DNA of 64,000 bases from Drosophila pseudoobscura (taxonomy: Eukaryota; Arthropoda; Insecta; Diptera; Drosophilidae). A model generated the notes under the pieces. That model was not told where the DNA came from and searched no databases. It was given only the letters and a program-made list of their open reading frames with translations. Within the stretch, counting starts at the first letter, position 1. Every line of letters begins with the position of its first letter. This document shows positions 10,173 through 19,726 of the stretch, piece after piece. A program made the position numbers and the translations under genes. The stretch covers positions 9,933,001 to 9,997,000 of the forward strand of contig NC_046681.1 in the NCBI RefSeq assembly GCF_009870125.1, written 5' to 3'.

Positions 10173-10804
10173 TTAATCCTCGTCTTCGAACATCATCTCG
10201 ACAAGGTCCTTGTTGGAGCAGCGCTCGCCATCCAGACGCTGTGGCTGCTTCCAGCGGAGCAGAGTGGGCAAGAAAATCAAGTGTGTATTGGGATCCTTGC
10301 GGAAGGGACAGTTCAAATCCTTCCAGCTAAACGAATAAGAATTCGAATTAGTTTATTGTTTACGCTGGATGACGATAAGGCAACTCAAGTGCCAATGACC
10401 CTCATAAAAATCGATCAGCGATAAGCCGGTAATTGCTTTTATCGTGAATGTTCTGGGCGGCACTTAGAATATTTTATTTCATCACACTATATACTTACTA
10501 GGCGCGCTCTCCCACATCCACATGCACAAAGTGCGAATTGTCCGGGGCCTTCTTCAAAGCATCGTGTATCACCGGCTCAGCTGCAATAAAAGTTGCGTCG
10601 TTTGGGAATGAATAAAGTAATTGGATAGTCGGCGGAAAACCACAAAGGGGCTGACTCACCCTTGACACAGTATGGACACCAGCTCTCGCCGTTCTCGTCC
10701 TTGCCGCCGCTGAACAACACATGCACTGCATTGTTTCCAGTCTCCAGCTCCTCCATTTTCTTGGAGAACTCCTCAAAACCCTTCACGTTGTGTGTGACGA
10801 CCAT
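10173..10804 (-). CDS. TXNDC17/TRP14-like thioredoxin-domain protein, 3 exons
   Basis: Three exons, complement(join(10173..10326, 10499..10580, 10660..10804)), give 126 residues; human TXNDC17 has 123. Donors are GTGAGT and GTAAGT, acceptors TGCAG and TTTAG, and the second junction falls inside the tyrosine codon of the conserved YWKD block. The frame continues upstream of the ATG at 10804 but without another ATG, and the ATG start gives the family length. The family is a cytosolic dithiol reductase acting on disulfides and nitrosylated cysteines, reduced by thioredoxin reductase. The active-site motif is WCPYC at residues 42-46, in the same position as WCPDC of TRP14. The later motifs VDVGER, YWKD, FRKDPN and PTLLRW all match. 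The aspartate-to-tyrosine change in the active site is notable. Confidence 0.92.
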
Positions 10805-11575
10805 AATTTTATTGGGATCCGCTTTATTAACACCGACCGCGTATGTGCGTCTGATTAGGCGACCGAACAACTGTGTGACCGACGTGATGGGGCACTTTTA
10901 TAATAACTGGCTTTCAAAAGTCACGGTACGGCTCTTATACGAACTTTATACTAAAGTCAATTTAGCAAATATGAGTTTGTATTTGTACTACTTTTTCTTC
11001 TATAAATTTTATTGCAGGGCCTGCTGATATACTTAGCCCACTTAAGCCCCCTTTATTTAAACAGTATAATAACTTGAGTTAATCCTCGGATTATAATACA
11101 TGTAATAATAATAATACATTCTCTTATAGGCCTATTCTATCCTTTATCTTTACTTAAGCAAAACATCACCTATGAAATCTCCGCTAAGATTCTTAATTTT
11201 CGTGAAGTGCTTTTTAAAACCCACTGGTCAGCAATGGGTTAATATCTGTTCATGATCGAAAATCATATTTCCCGATTTTTATATTCGGCTTAATATTACT
11301 CGCTAGCTAGTGCCCCCAATAGTGAACACATAGTTTTATCCGATATATAAATCAATTTTCTACTCAATCGGCTAATTTTAAATACTCCCTTGTATTGCAT
11401 TTTTTGTCAAATAAGGTTTAAACAAATGTTTAAATGTAGAAACGATTCGAATTCTAGAGATGTCGAGTGTCACAACGCTATCGATGTATCGATAGGAATA
11501 ACAGCTGTTGTTAATTATTCATTCTTATAAAACTGCTATTATTTACTCTCTTGGCCATTGATTTTGGTTCAAACA
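10805..11575. promoter_or_regulatory. Divergent region between the TXNDC17-like gene and Tim21
   Basis: This region is 771 bp and mostly AT-rich. A one-mismatch Motif 1 site (CGGTCACACAG on the minus strand) lies at 10871-10881, about 70 bp before the TXNDC17-like ATG. Near Tim21 there are tandem DRE-type sites, TATCGATG at 11479-11486 and TATCGATA at 11487-11494, then CAGCTG at 11502-11507. Between them I see nothing coding. Confidence 0.6.
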
Positions 11576-12427
11576 ATGTCGCGATTAGCTTTATTGCGCA
11601 ACCTATTCTTCCATAGGCAGAACTTACTGCCCAAAGCAGTGGCGCGCCTGCAATGTGCGGCCACGCTGCATATGAGCCCCTGCCTGCGACAGGAAGCGTC
11701 GCGCGGTTTGTACTTTATTAAATACAGTTATCTTCACATTAATTAATCCCCTGTTCATGCATCCAGGCAGTGGTCGAGGCGGCGCCCTACAACAGTCAAA
11801 GGGTGGCGCCGATGTCTCCACAAATGTACGGCCCATTGGTGAGAAGATCAAGGAGAACACAAAGACGGCCAGCTATACGGCGATAATTGTGGCAGGTCTG
11901 GGTGTGACCGGCATCATGTTTTATGCTATTTTCCGCGAGCTATTCTCTAGTGAAAGTCCTAACAATATCTATGCTGATGCCCTTAAACGTGTGGTTGATG
12001 ATCCACGTGTTCAGGATGCCATTGGAGCTCCCATCAAAGGCTTTGGCGAGACATCGCGACGCGGACGTCGTCAGCATGTGGCGCACTCGAGCTACGAGCG
12101 ACAGGGAAAACCACATATGAGGATGCAGTTTTATGTTCAAGGACTAAGGAACCGTGCCACCGTGCAACTGGAATCGAGAAGGGTAAGATCTATTTATAAC
12201 AAATAATTTATTTCTATTTATATGAAAATCCATCTTTTCCACAGTCTTGTACAGGTAAACTGGAATATCGTTATTTGTTTGTGCAATTGGATCATTATCC
12301 CCGAACCACTATTGTGCTGGAAGACAATCGCGCCCTTGATTCTATTCCCGAGCCAGAGACTACCCCTGCCACATCTTCTTCATCGTTTGGAGGTCTGGCC
12401 CTTTTGTCCAATAGTCAGGACAAATAG
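11576..12427 (+). CDS. Tim21: Mitochondrial import inner membrane translocase subunit Tim21, 3 exons
   Basis: Three exons, join(11576..11705, 11767..12182, 12245..12427), give 242 residues. Introns of 61 and 62 bp have GT-AG borders (donors GTTTGT and GTAAGA, acceptors TCCAG and CACAG). Tim21 links the TOM channel to the TIM23 presequence translocase and assists respiratory-chain assembly. The first 45 residues are basic and lack acidic positions except near the exon end, as in a mitochondrial presequence. A membrane helix spans about residues 79-99 (ASYTAIIVAGLGVTGIMFYAIF). The intermembrane-space domain follows, with ELFSSESPNNIYADAL, GFGETSRRGRRQHV and FVQLDHYPRTTIVLEDNRA all matching the family. 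Upstream DRE sites fit constitutive expression. The gene converges with Tmem231, with 157 bp between stop codons. Confidence 0.94.
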
Positions 12428-12584
12428 TTGATTATTCTTCACTGCACTTAAATTCTCTGTTTAGTTGTTGTATTTATTTTTTGACTGACAATGAAAATCC
12501 CATTGGAAAACCCCAGTTGTGGTATAGCAGTCCTCATTCGCCAATCGAGAAGTTGTCCATTTCCAGAATGGCGCCCGACTCGTG

Positions 12585-13562
12585 TCAGTAGAGCTTCTTC
12601 CACGGTATGATCTCCCAGGAGCGGATGATGTGGCGTCCAAAAAGAAAGTCCTTCACCTTGTTCACGATGTAGAATGAAATGCCAAAGAACGAGGCAAAGT
12701 ACAGCCAGAACTGTCCGAGGCGCTCCCAAATGCTCAGATGATAGCGTCCTGGCACCTGCAGCACATCCAGCTCCAGCTCGATGCTGAGGCGATTCAGGCG
12801 TGGCGACGTTGGCCGGTAGTAGGTCTCCTCGATGGACAACTGGAAGTAGGCAGGATTTGCTTTTATCTGAGCCATCAGTGACTCTATTGTATACTGTGAC
12901 ATGTCCGCATAGCTGGCGTTCGTCTCCACATGGACGGGACGAAACTTGGTCTTGATGTCGCGCCCCGGAAAGGGGCAGGTGAACTCTACGTATTGCTTTA
13001 GCTGCAGCTCACCCTTGAGTTGGATGCGACCATTACGAAAGCGTCCTGACGGCGGCAACTGCAGCTGATAGGCCAGGACCGAGGGCGGCGACAGATCGCA
13101 CTTGTGCTGCAGATGAGCGTCGAAGAAGAGCACCAGATCAAAGTGCATCAGGCGTGCTGGAACATCCTGTAGTTCCAGCTGGAAGTGTGCCCGATCCGTG
13201 ATCGTATCATAGTCCACGTCCTCTGTCCAGTACTTGCTGGCGGAGCAGCTGTTAGTGTGGGGTCTCATTTGAGCATTGAAATAGCTGAAGCTGCTGCACG
13301 CGACCAACGATTCTGGCTCGCCATCCACACCAGGCTCCGTGCTGCCCACGAATATGTACTGGTAGTTGTAAGCCACATTGGGCTGCTCGTACAGCACCCG
13401 AGACTCGGATATGCCCGAGTACGGGCTGAGCAGGGAGACCAGCAGAACGGGCAGCATCACCGACAGCGCGATGAAGGCCAGGACCAGTAGCGAGGCGAAC
13501 GAGCACAGCGAATTCTTGTACACGATCGCCGTGTTGGTCGTATGGAGCGGAATGAATCTCAT
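12585..13562 (-). CDS. Tmem231: Transmembrane protein 231, ciliary transition-zone B9/MKS component
   Basis: A single exon encodes 325 residues from ATG 13562-13560, about the family length. TMEM231 belongs to the MKS/B9 complex of the ciliary transition zone, which gates membrane proteins into cilia; in flies this matters in sensory neurons and sperm. Topology fits: membrane helix 1 at about residues 22-45 (ASLLVLAFIALSVMLPVLLVSLL), a large luminal domain with YEQPNVAYNYQYIFVGS, and helix 2 at about 284-304 (FWLYFASFFGISFYIVNKV) with a short basic C-terminus. The conserved EEQPTV-like motif appears as YEQPNV. A possible RFX X-box lies 113-126 bp upstream of the ATG. There are no introns. Confidence 0.92.
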   Translation of the reverse strand: MRFIPLHTTNTAIVYKNSLCSFASLLVLAFIALSVMLPVLLVSLLSPYSGISESRVLYEQPNVAYNYQYIFVGSTEPGVDGEPESLVACSSFSYFNAQMRPHTNSCSASKYWTEDVDYDTITDRAHFQLELQDVPARLMHFDLVLFFDAHLQHKCDLSPPSVLAYQLQLPPSGRFRNGRIQLKGELQLKQYVEFTCPFPGRDIKTKFRPVHVETNASYADMSQYTIESLMAQIKANPAYFQLSIEETYYRPTSPRLNRLSIELELDVLQVPGRYHLSIWERLGQFWLYFASFFGISFYIVNKVKDFLFGRHIIRSWEIIPWKKLY

Positions 13563-14292
13563 TTTGGATTACAACTTTTCACCTGATCCGAATTTCTCTC
13601 TTTTGACTTGCTGCCTCACTTTGACACTTGTCATCTGCTTTGTTGTGTGCAATTATTGTTGTGTGTGTTGCTTCGTTGCCTTGGTGCCACACGTACACAT
13701 ATATTCGTAGTAGGCCTTCAATCGGGTTGATTTGTTATGAAACTGAAATGAAAGCAAAGGAAACTCTTTTTTTTTACAATTGCAGCGATATTTTGATGCT
13801 TTTAAGCATGATAAACAAGTGAAACAAAACATAAACAATTTACGAAGATTTAAAATTCAGTTGAAAATGTTTACGCGATGCTTACATCTCTGATGGACAA
13901 GACGCCACCTAGCGACATTGTGTATTTGACATTTTACATGCATTTTGTCTACACTTCTTGTTTTCCTGCAAACAAACCTGCTTGCTAAAAATAATATATA
14001 TGGATACACGCGCGTTAAACTTACACTTAGGACAATTGTGCACATTAATATTTTATTTTAATTATTGGCCTTTGGTTTTCTCCCATGAAAGTCGCGTGTG
14101 ACATGTATCTACATATATGATGTATATTTTACATTTACATGTCCTGTAGCGCTGACAAATGGTCTAAAAATTATTTGAAAATGCATAAGATGGTCTAAAA
14201 ATGTGAGGAATAAGTAAATATTTGAATTGGAAACTGGTTAACAGACTTGTAGCCAAAAATGCACATATATAGGAGCCTAAACAGTCTAAGAA
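13563..14292. other. Non-coding flank upstream of Tmem231
   Basis: This AT-rich stretch of 730 bp holds the Tmem231 promoter at its left end. Further right I see no coding exon. On the minus strand an AATAAA-type hexamer occurs near 14050, which could serve the candidate gene at 14491-15389. Confidence 0.5.
13675..13688. promoter_or_regulatory. Possible RFX X-box upstream of Tmem231
   Basis: GTTGCC-TT-GGTGCC matches the degenerate X-box RYYRYY N1-3 RRNRAC with one mismatch. Its distance of 113-126 bp from the ATG of a cilia gene is typical for functional X-boxes. The match is consensus-based only. Confidence 0.4.
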
Positions 14293-14520
14293 TTATTGAA
14301 TCTTCTCCACCTGTTCTGATAAGCTATAGAGCATTCGTTTTTGGTATCGTTCAACTTCAAACAATGGAAAACTGCTTCCGCATTAGGAAACCCCTTCGCT
14401 GAAAAAAAGACTGCAGAATCGCTCTATTAGCCATGGCCTTTTCAGACTCTGCGGAACCCTCCTCCAGCAGACTCCAGTCGAGGCTCAAGCTTATGCCTTG
14501 GTCCAGGGCACATCCGTTCC
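14293..14520 (-). pseudogene. Coding-like tail in shifted frames downstream of the candidate membrane gene
   Basis: On the minus strand the frame from about 14520 to 14357 reads as GC-rich, codon-like sequence containing LSLDWSLLEEGSAESEKAM and ANRAILQSFF. It hits a stop at 14357-14359. The next frame then reads FEVERYQKRMLYSLSEQ and ends at TAA 14293-14295. Neither frame is in phase with the upstream exon ending at 14491. Each change of frame is one base, and one lies at a TTTT run. This could be a decayed C-terminal region, a sequence error, or chance. I see no intron that would join the frames. Confidence 0.3.
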
Positions 14521-15389
14521 GGCTTTAAGCCGATGCTGAAAAAGTATTGATTGCACATAATTATAGGATTTCGATACGAGGCCGCCTTCGAGCTTCAGCT
14601 TTGAATAAAATGAAAAGTGAACCTGCAAAAAAGGAGCAAAAGGAATAAATAAAGAACGGTCGCATAACTTGACCAACATTTGCTCATAATTAAGACCGAC
14701 AACTGGTTTCGAGCATTGCCCTCTCCTCGATGGTGCCCCGGAGTGCTTTCGTGTGCACCGCATAAAAATCGGAAGTTGCAGCTTTGCATTTAATGCGCTT
14801 ATTTTAAAGAGTGTTGAAAGCGGAGCCCTCAAGAAAGACCATATAAAGACAAGCGCAGACGACCAAGAAGAGTGTTAAAGGCAAGAAACAAAATGGTTAA
14901 AAATATTACGAGAAAGTTAATGTAATGTTTGGCACAATTTTCCAAACATCGCATAATGCAACTTTTTGGCGATTTTGTATAAAAAGAGAAATTTTTGATT
15001 TTCAGACCCACAATGAATGACCCACAAATTGATGCAAAATTAAGTAAAAATTCATGAAAATTATTGAAATTCACTTGTGATGATGTGATGTTGTGCAAAT
15101 CGAATGTGTTGTAGACTCCTTCATCATCATCTCCTGCTAGTCGACTTCGCTCTGGATGCTCAGGTTCGTGGGGTGTATTGAGAGTTTGTTTATTATAAGA
15201 GCACTTCAGAACTTGGTTCTTCAGAAATCTTACAAACCCAATCAGGATTATTGCTATCATTATCGATAAAATAACTATCAGGGAGACTAAGCTTTCCTGA
15301 ATCCACCCTCTCAATGATTTGAATCTATCTGTGATGCGTGATCCTGCAGAACGTTCCACTGGTTGTTTGTTCGGATAACCAGGGATCAT
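14491..15389 (-). CDS. Candidate single-pass membrane protein, 2 exons (tentative)
   Basis: The best model is complement(join(14491..14622, 15075..15389)), 148 residues from ATG 15389-15387. I do not recognise the protein. One membrane helix lies at about residues 34-55 (LVSLIVILSIMIAIILIGFV), preceded by a basic segment and followed by a polar, acidic region (PHEPEHPERSRLAGDDDEG). The donor is CAA|GTGAAT; the acceptor follows a long pyrimidine tract ending TTTTTTGCAG at 14623. The join is in phase and continues KLKLEGGLVSKSYNYVQS to a stop at 14491. Without splicing the frame stays open to 14829, but that part is AT-rich and looks intronic. Coding-like sequence in other frames continues past the stop, so the true C-terminus may differ or the gene may be damaged. 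Confidence 0.4.
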
Positions 15390-16281
15390 CGTGTGTTTCT
15401 TTGACTGTTGAGTTTCATTACTTGTAATCAGTGAAACAGTTTGGGGAATAGTGGTTTTTTCGGGTTTTTTCTTTGCTTTTCGGAGATTTTATTGATCATC
15501 AGCATCACTTCCAAATATTTAGGATATCTTTATATATAAAAATGGAGTGCAAAATGCATGGGCTTGTTTATTTTTTATTTTTTACAATTTTTATAAATAC
15601 AATTAAAAATCAATCTAGCCATTTATCTACCTCTAGTAACCTTTTGGGCTTTTACAATGATTTTTCTTAAGTAGGTTTTGTAAAAAGACTGGATCCTTTG
15701 AGATTTTCTCGCAGAACAGTGCTTCTAATGAAGTCCTTCCCCACCTACCACCAACGTCACTTGTCACCTTCGAAAGTTTCCAATGAAGTTCTGAGAATTT
15801 GATGGCTGTATTCCTCACTTCACCTGCGGCAGCGTGACATGACGGGGGGGAGGATGGGCAGAAGTTTTTCTGATTTGTTCTTTGACTTTTGTTGTGACAT
15901 GTGCTTTTCTGTGAATATTAAAAACGTGTGGGTAAAAAGTGATGGGCATGCCGTGTCACAACTATGAAAATAATGTACGAGTTGGCAGCCGAACGATGAA
16001 TAAATAAAAGTATATATCCCGATTTGACAGGTACATACAGCTCTTTGACAGTTGGACAGAGTGGTACTGAAATTAGTTTGACTGATTCCGCCTGGCAGCA
16101 GGTCCCTCCATACATCCTCCGAGCATCCTTCGAGGCTTTAAGCAGCTTAAGGATGAAATCCGCGTATGAAGAACAGTTACCAACAAAAAAATCAATAATT
16201 TTTCTGCATTTTTCTCTTTTGCCACACGAACTTTTTGGCGTCTCCCGCACATTGCCACGCCATTTTACAGAAAAATAAAAA

Positions 16282-16317
16282 GAAAACGAGAAAGAAAAAG
16301 AAAACGAGAAAGAAAAA
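16282..16317. repeat. Tandem pair of 18-bp purine repeats
   Basis: The unit gaaaacgagaaagaaaaa occurs twice without a gap inside a longer A/G tract. The opposite strand reads as a spurious Phe/Ser-rich ORF. Confidence 0.85.
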
Positions 16318-17824
16318 GAAAAAGCGGAAAAGCCAAGATGGCGGGCAGACAGACGGAGAGAATACACACGGAGCCACGGACACACGGATACAGATACGGT
16401 TTTAGTTGGAATTCAGCTCACGGCCCCAGGACAATGCCAGCTCTGGGCCCATATATCCTTTTTCAACGAAATTTCAGCTTTCACTCGTTTCGCGTACGTG
16501 ACCGTGTTGCCACCAAGGAGCTGTTGAAGTGGCAAATTCGCACAGCGCCACCAGAAGCAGGAGCAGGAGGAGTAATAGTAGGAGGAGGATAGGAAGGTGG
16601 AGGCTGGTGGCTGGTGGCAGAGTAATGGCTGTAAGGGATGGAGACTGTTGGTTGGGGCCCGCGCGCCAGGTGGGATACGGGTGTGGGGGGGGTGCTGGCA
16701 AAAAGTAGCAGTTTATTAGGCGCACCAAATTAACATAGGACTACTAATGACTGCCGCCAAGGCAAACTAACTGAGCGGCAGAGCGCCCACGTGTTGGAGT
16801 GGAAGGTGGTCCAGTTCGGGGCAGGAGCTGGTCCCTCCTTGGGAAGGCTGTTAGGTTGGTTCCCAAAAAGGGTATATAGCATCTTTCTTATGGTATATAC
16901 ATATATATCTTAAAATTTTTTCGGTTTGATCAAAATCTACACTAAGGAAACACTACTTTGGGGCCCCAAGCTTGGGAAAACCCTTTGAAATTGATCTTTC
17001 TGTTGTTAGATGGCTACATTTATGTGAGATATAGTCATCCGACTTTGCACTGCCGTTTTTAAGGCCATTAAGATGATTACAAATCTCGTAAGTTCTAATG
17101 TCAAAGGCTTCTTTTTCGATAATTTATTGTTCAAATACTTTTGAGTAAATTCTCCGCCACATTTTAAGAAAATTATCCTCAAGCCTAGTTAAACTTTTTT
17201 CCTTCCCTGCTGTACTTAAGCACATGTTATTGCCATTTGATATATTCTACATGCTATCCTCTAGACCACATATTTCCCTACAGATTCCATCAACTGTCAA
17301 TGGAAGTCCTGATTCCCAGTTAGCAACTAAAAAAATTTGCATAGGATTGATTTCAAGAAGATACAATGGTCCGCTACATTTTAGTGATATGGGACTGTCC
17401 TCAACAGATCCTTCAAACCACCAACCGATCAGATAGCTATTGTATTATTGCTTCTCATAAAATAACTCACCAAAAACCCAACGAGCATTCAACATTCCAA
17501 GCTGAAAAGTTGCTCAACGACAAATTATTACAACGCCTGCGCGGATTTACATTCTTTTCGGTGGGGACTTGGGCCGGGCCAACCCCTCTTTTATTGGATG
17601 CTGGAATAAAAAAGGGGAAATGTAACCGCTTTCCCTTAAGCTTTTTGTCTCTCCCTTAGCTCGGGGTCCCTGAGGAAATCAAAGGGAAACACACAACGTA
17701 TGGAGTCTGTGTTGAAGTTGCTCTAATATTTATACAGAGTTCATGTCTCTGTCTGGGTCTGCGGGTATATAGAGAGAAATTCCCCTTATAACACTCAAGT
17801 GGAAATGTGTGGCACACTCGAATA

Positions 17825-17881
17825 TACTCGTACATACTCGTATGTAGGTACATCTGTATGTGGCATGTGGCATGTGGCATG
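17825..17881. repeat. Two TACTCGTA octamers followed by a TGTGGCA array
   Basis: TACTCGTA occurs at 17825-17832 and 17835-17842. A heptamer-type repeat of tgtggca follows at about 17858-17881. Confidence 0.75.
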
Positions 17882-18638
17882 GGTGGCACAGACAGTTGGT
17901 GGGTTCCTTTCCTTTCCTTGCCTTTCCTTTCGTTTCGTTTCCGTTCCTTGTCTTTCCTTTCCTGAACTATATTTGACAATCAAGCCGCAAGCATATGTTA
18001 CCCGATAATTTGCCGAAAGTTTTAATGAAAGACATGGGACTCATTTTTCCTCAGCTTTCTCTTTCTCTCTCTATCTCTCTCTCGCTGTTTTGGTGTGCGT
18101 GAGTTAATGTTCTTTTGGTGCGTGTGTGTCGTTTTGTCGCCATTTTGTGTGTGTGTCCGTGTGGAAAAGCATATTTTGATGAGCTCGAGAAAAGTTACTG
18201 TCTTTCCCTCTGTCTCTGTCTCTGCATTTGTGTGGGTTTTTCCTTCCTTTCGTTTTATGTTCAGAATTCTCATTTCATAAATGAAAATTGCGGTGTACTA
18301 GCTGCAGGCAACTGTAATCACGCCATATCTGTTGAAAGTCTACAACTTACTCACTCGAAAGGCTTTTCTATTGTAAGGGGATAAACCATTTTGATTTGAG
18401 AGTTTGACTATTCGAAATATTTTCTCCTAATACTCTATGGTTTTAAAATGTGGATAGCACGGAAACAGAAACATTTTCGAACCCATGAGATATATATTTG
18501 GATCTCTAAACTTATTAATTTGTAGCCTGAAACATTCTTATAGATATGGGTTTTTAGTAGAGAACACTTAGCCCTATTAGTGTCTACATTTGGATAGAGT
18601 CTCGTCAGTGTTAGGATTTAGATGCTGATTGATAATTT

Positions 18639-18656
18639 GATGGATGGATGGATGGA
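18639..18656. repeat. (GATG)n microsatellite
   Basis: About four and a half GATG units lie just beyond the stop codon of the membrane protein gene, in its presumed 3' UTR. Confidence 0.85.
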
Positions 18657-18671
18657 TTTATGGATCCCTCT

Positions 18672-19726
18672 TTACTTGGCCGACAGGGTGAGGGTCATCA
18701 ATACAATGAAAAGGGAATTGGCCAACAGCCTGAAGTCAGATCCGCGTCCTTCCCAGTAGTGATCGATTATCAAGGATCCGTAGCGGGCCGCAAAGGCTAC
18801 AGTGGCAATCGCTCCGTACATATTGTTCGACTGATTGACGCCCAGGAAGAGCAGTGAGACCAGGTTGCCCAAGAGTGTAAGCTCCTTGAGCGACTCCGTG
18901 GAGATGTCCTCGGTATCGGTCATTTTGGCCACTATATCGAAGGCAAGCGGCACCAAAAAGAAGCTGTGGGCAAAGGCCAGACTGGGATTCGACTTCAGGT
19001 ACAGTTCGATGTTGACCAGCGGCAGCGGGGCAATCTCCATGACACCCGATGTGATCAGTCGCACCCGATTGCATTCGTCGTGATCGTTGCAAGCGGCCCG
19101 CCCCACGCCCAGCAGTCCGTGTATCAGACTAAGGGTTGCCACCCCATAGGCGTACGGGGTTTTCGCCGGATGCAAGGTGTACATGGCATAGCCGGAGCTG
19201 ACCACCAGCAGGCTATTGAACAGGGCGTCGACCACTAGCATTGTTACCACTCCTTCCAAAGAGAACTTGTCGCATAGTCCTTTCGGATTTTCCTTCGCCT
19301 TAAGAGGTTTGCTACGGATTTTTTAGTGTGCACGGACAATTTTGTATTAGCCAAATCGTTTTACTGTTACTGACTGTTAAGGCAAAGCCAAACCAGAGAA
19401 ATCAGAGACATAAAAGCTTCGGAATGCCCGGAAAGCCTGGGAGTTTTGAGCATATCGGGAATATGTAGATATTAAAGGGAAGGATGATGAAACACCAACA
19501 AGAGCACTTTACTTTTCTTAGAAGACTAAATAAAATAAAAGACACACCATATTTATGGAGTACACCCACAAAAGCAGCAGGCGCTTCCCGCTGGGGCACT
19601 GGCGTCGACTAAAACTGTGTACAGAGTCGTGGTCCCTGGAACCTGCCACCAGAGTCCATTGGGCGACACTCTGTCATACGAATACGAACAGGGTCCAGTT
19701 GCTTCATCTCTTTTTTCGCTGGCCAT
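18672..19726 (-). CDS. Unrecognised polytopic membrane protein, probably 2 exons, 266 residues
   Basis: The model is complement(join(18672..19311, 19566..19726)). The second exon is certain in frame and codon use. It encodes about six or seven hydrophobic helices, for example VVTMLVVDALFNSLLVVSSG, YAYGVATLSLIHGLLGVG, LAFAHSFFLVPLAFDIV, ELTLLGNLVSLLFLGV and a final FRLLANSLFIVLMTLTL. The frame remains open upstream of the in-frame ATG at 19241 as KPLKAKENPKGLCDKFS, bounded by an acceptor (CCGTAG at 19312, with CTAAT branch-like sequence). The first exon starts at ATG 19726 (MASEKRDEATG) and joins in phase using donor GG|GTGTAC, a weak site. The alternative is a start at 19241 with 189 residues. 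I do not recognise the family; no signal peptide is obvious and function is unknown. Confidence 0.72.

Larger units (their letters stand above)
15390..18671. other. Non-coding interval with simple repeats
   Basis: I find no convincing exon in this 3.3 kb. It contains an A/G-rich tract at 16262-16327, a pyrimidine tract at 17906-17962, CT and GT runs near 18055-18235 and a GATG microsatellite at 18639-18656. The ORFs overlapping these tracts are repeat-driven. Confidence 0.6.

Noticed and set aside
14829..15074. Direct continuation of the candidate membrane-protein frame without splicing
   Set aside because: The sequence becomes AT-rich with poor codon use after a plausible GTGAAT donor; treated as intron, though not excluded.
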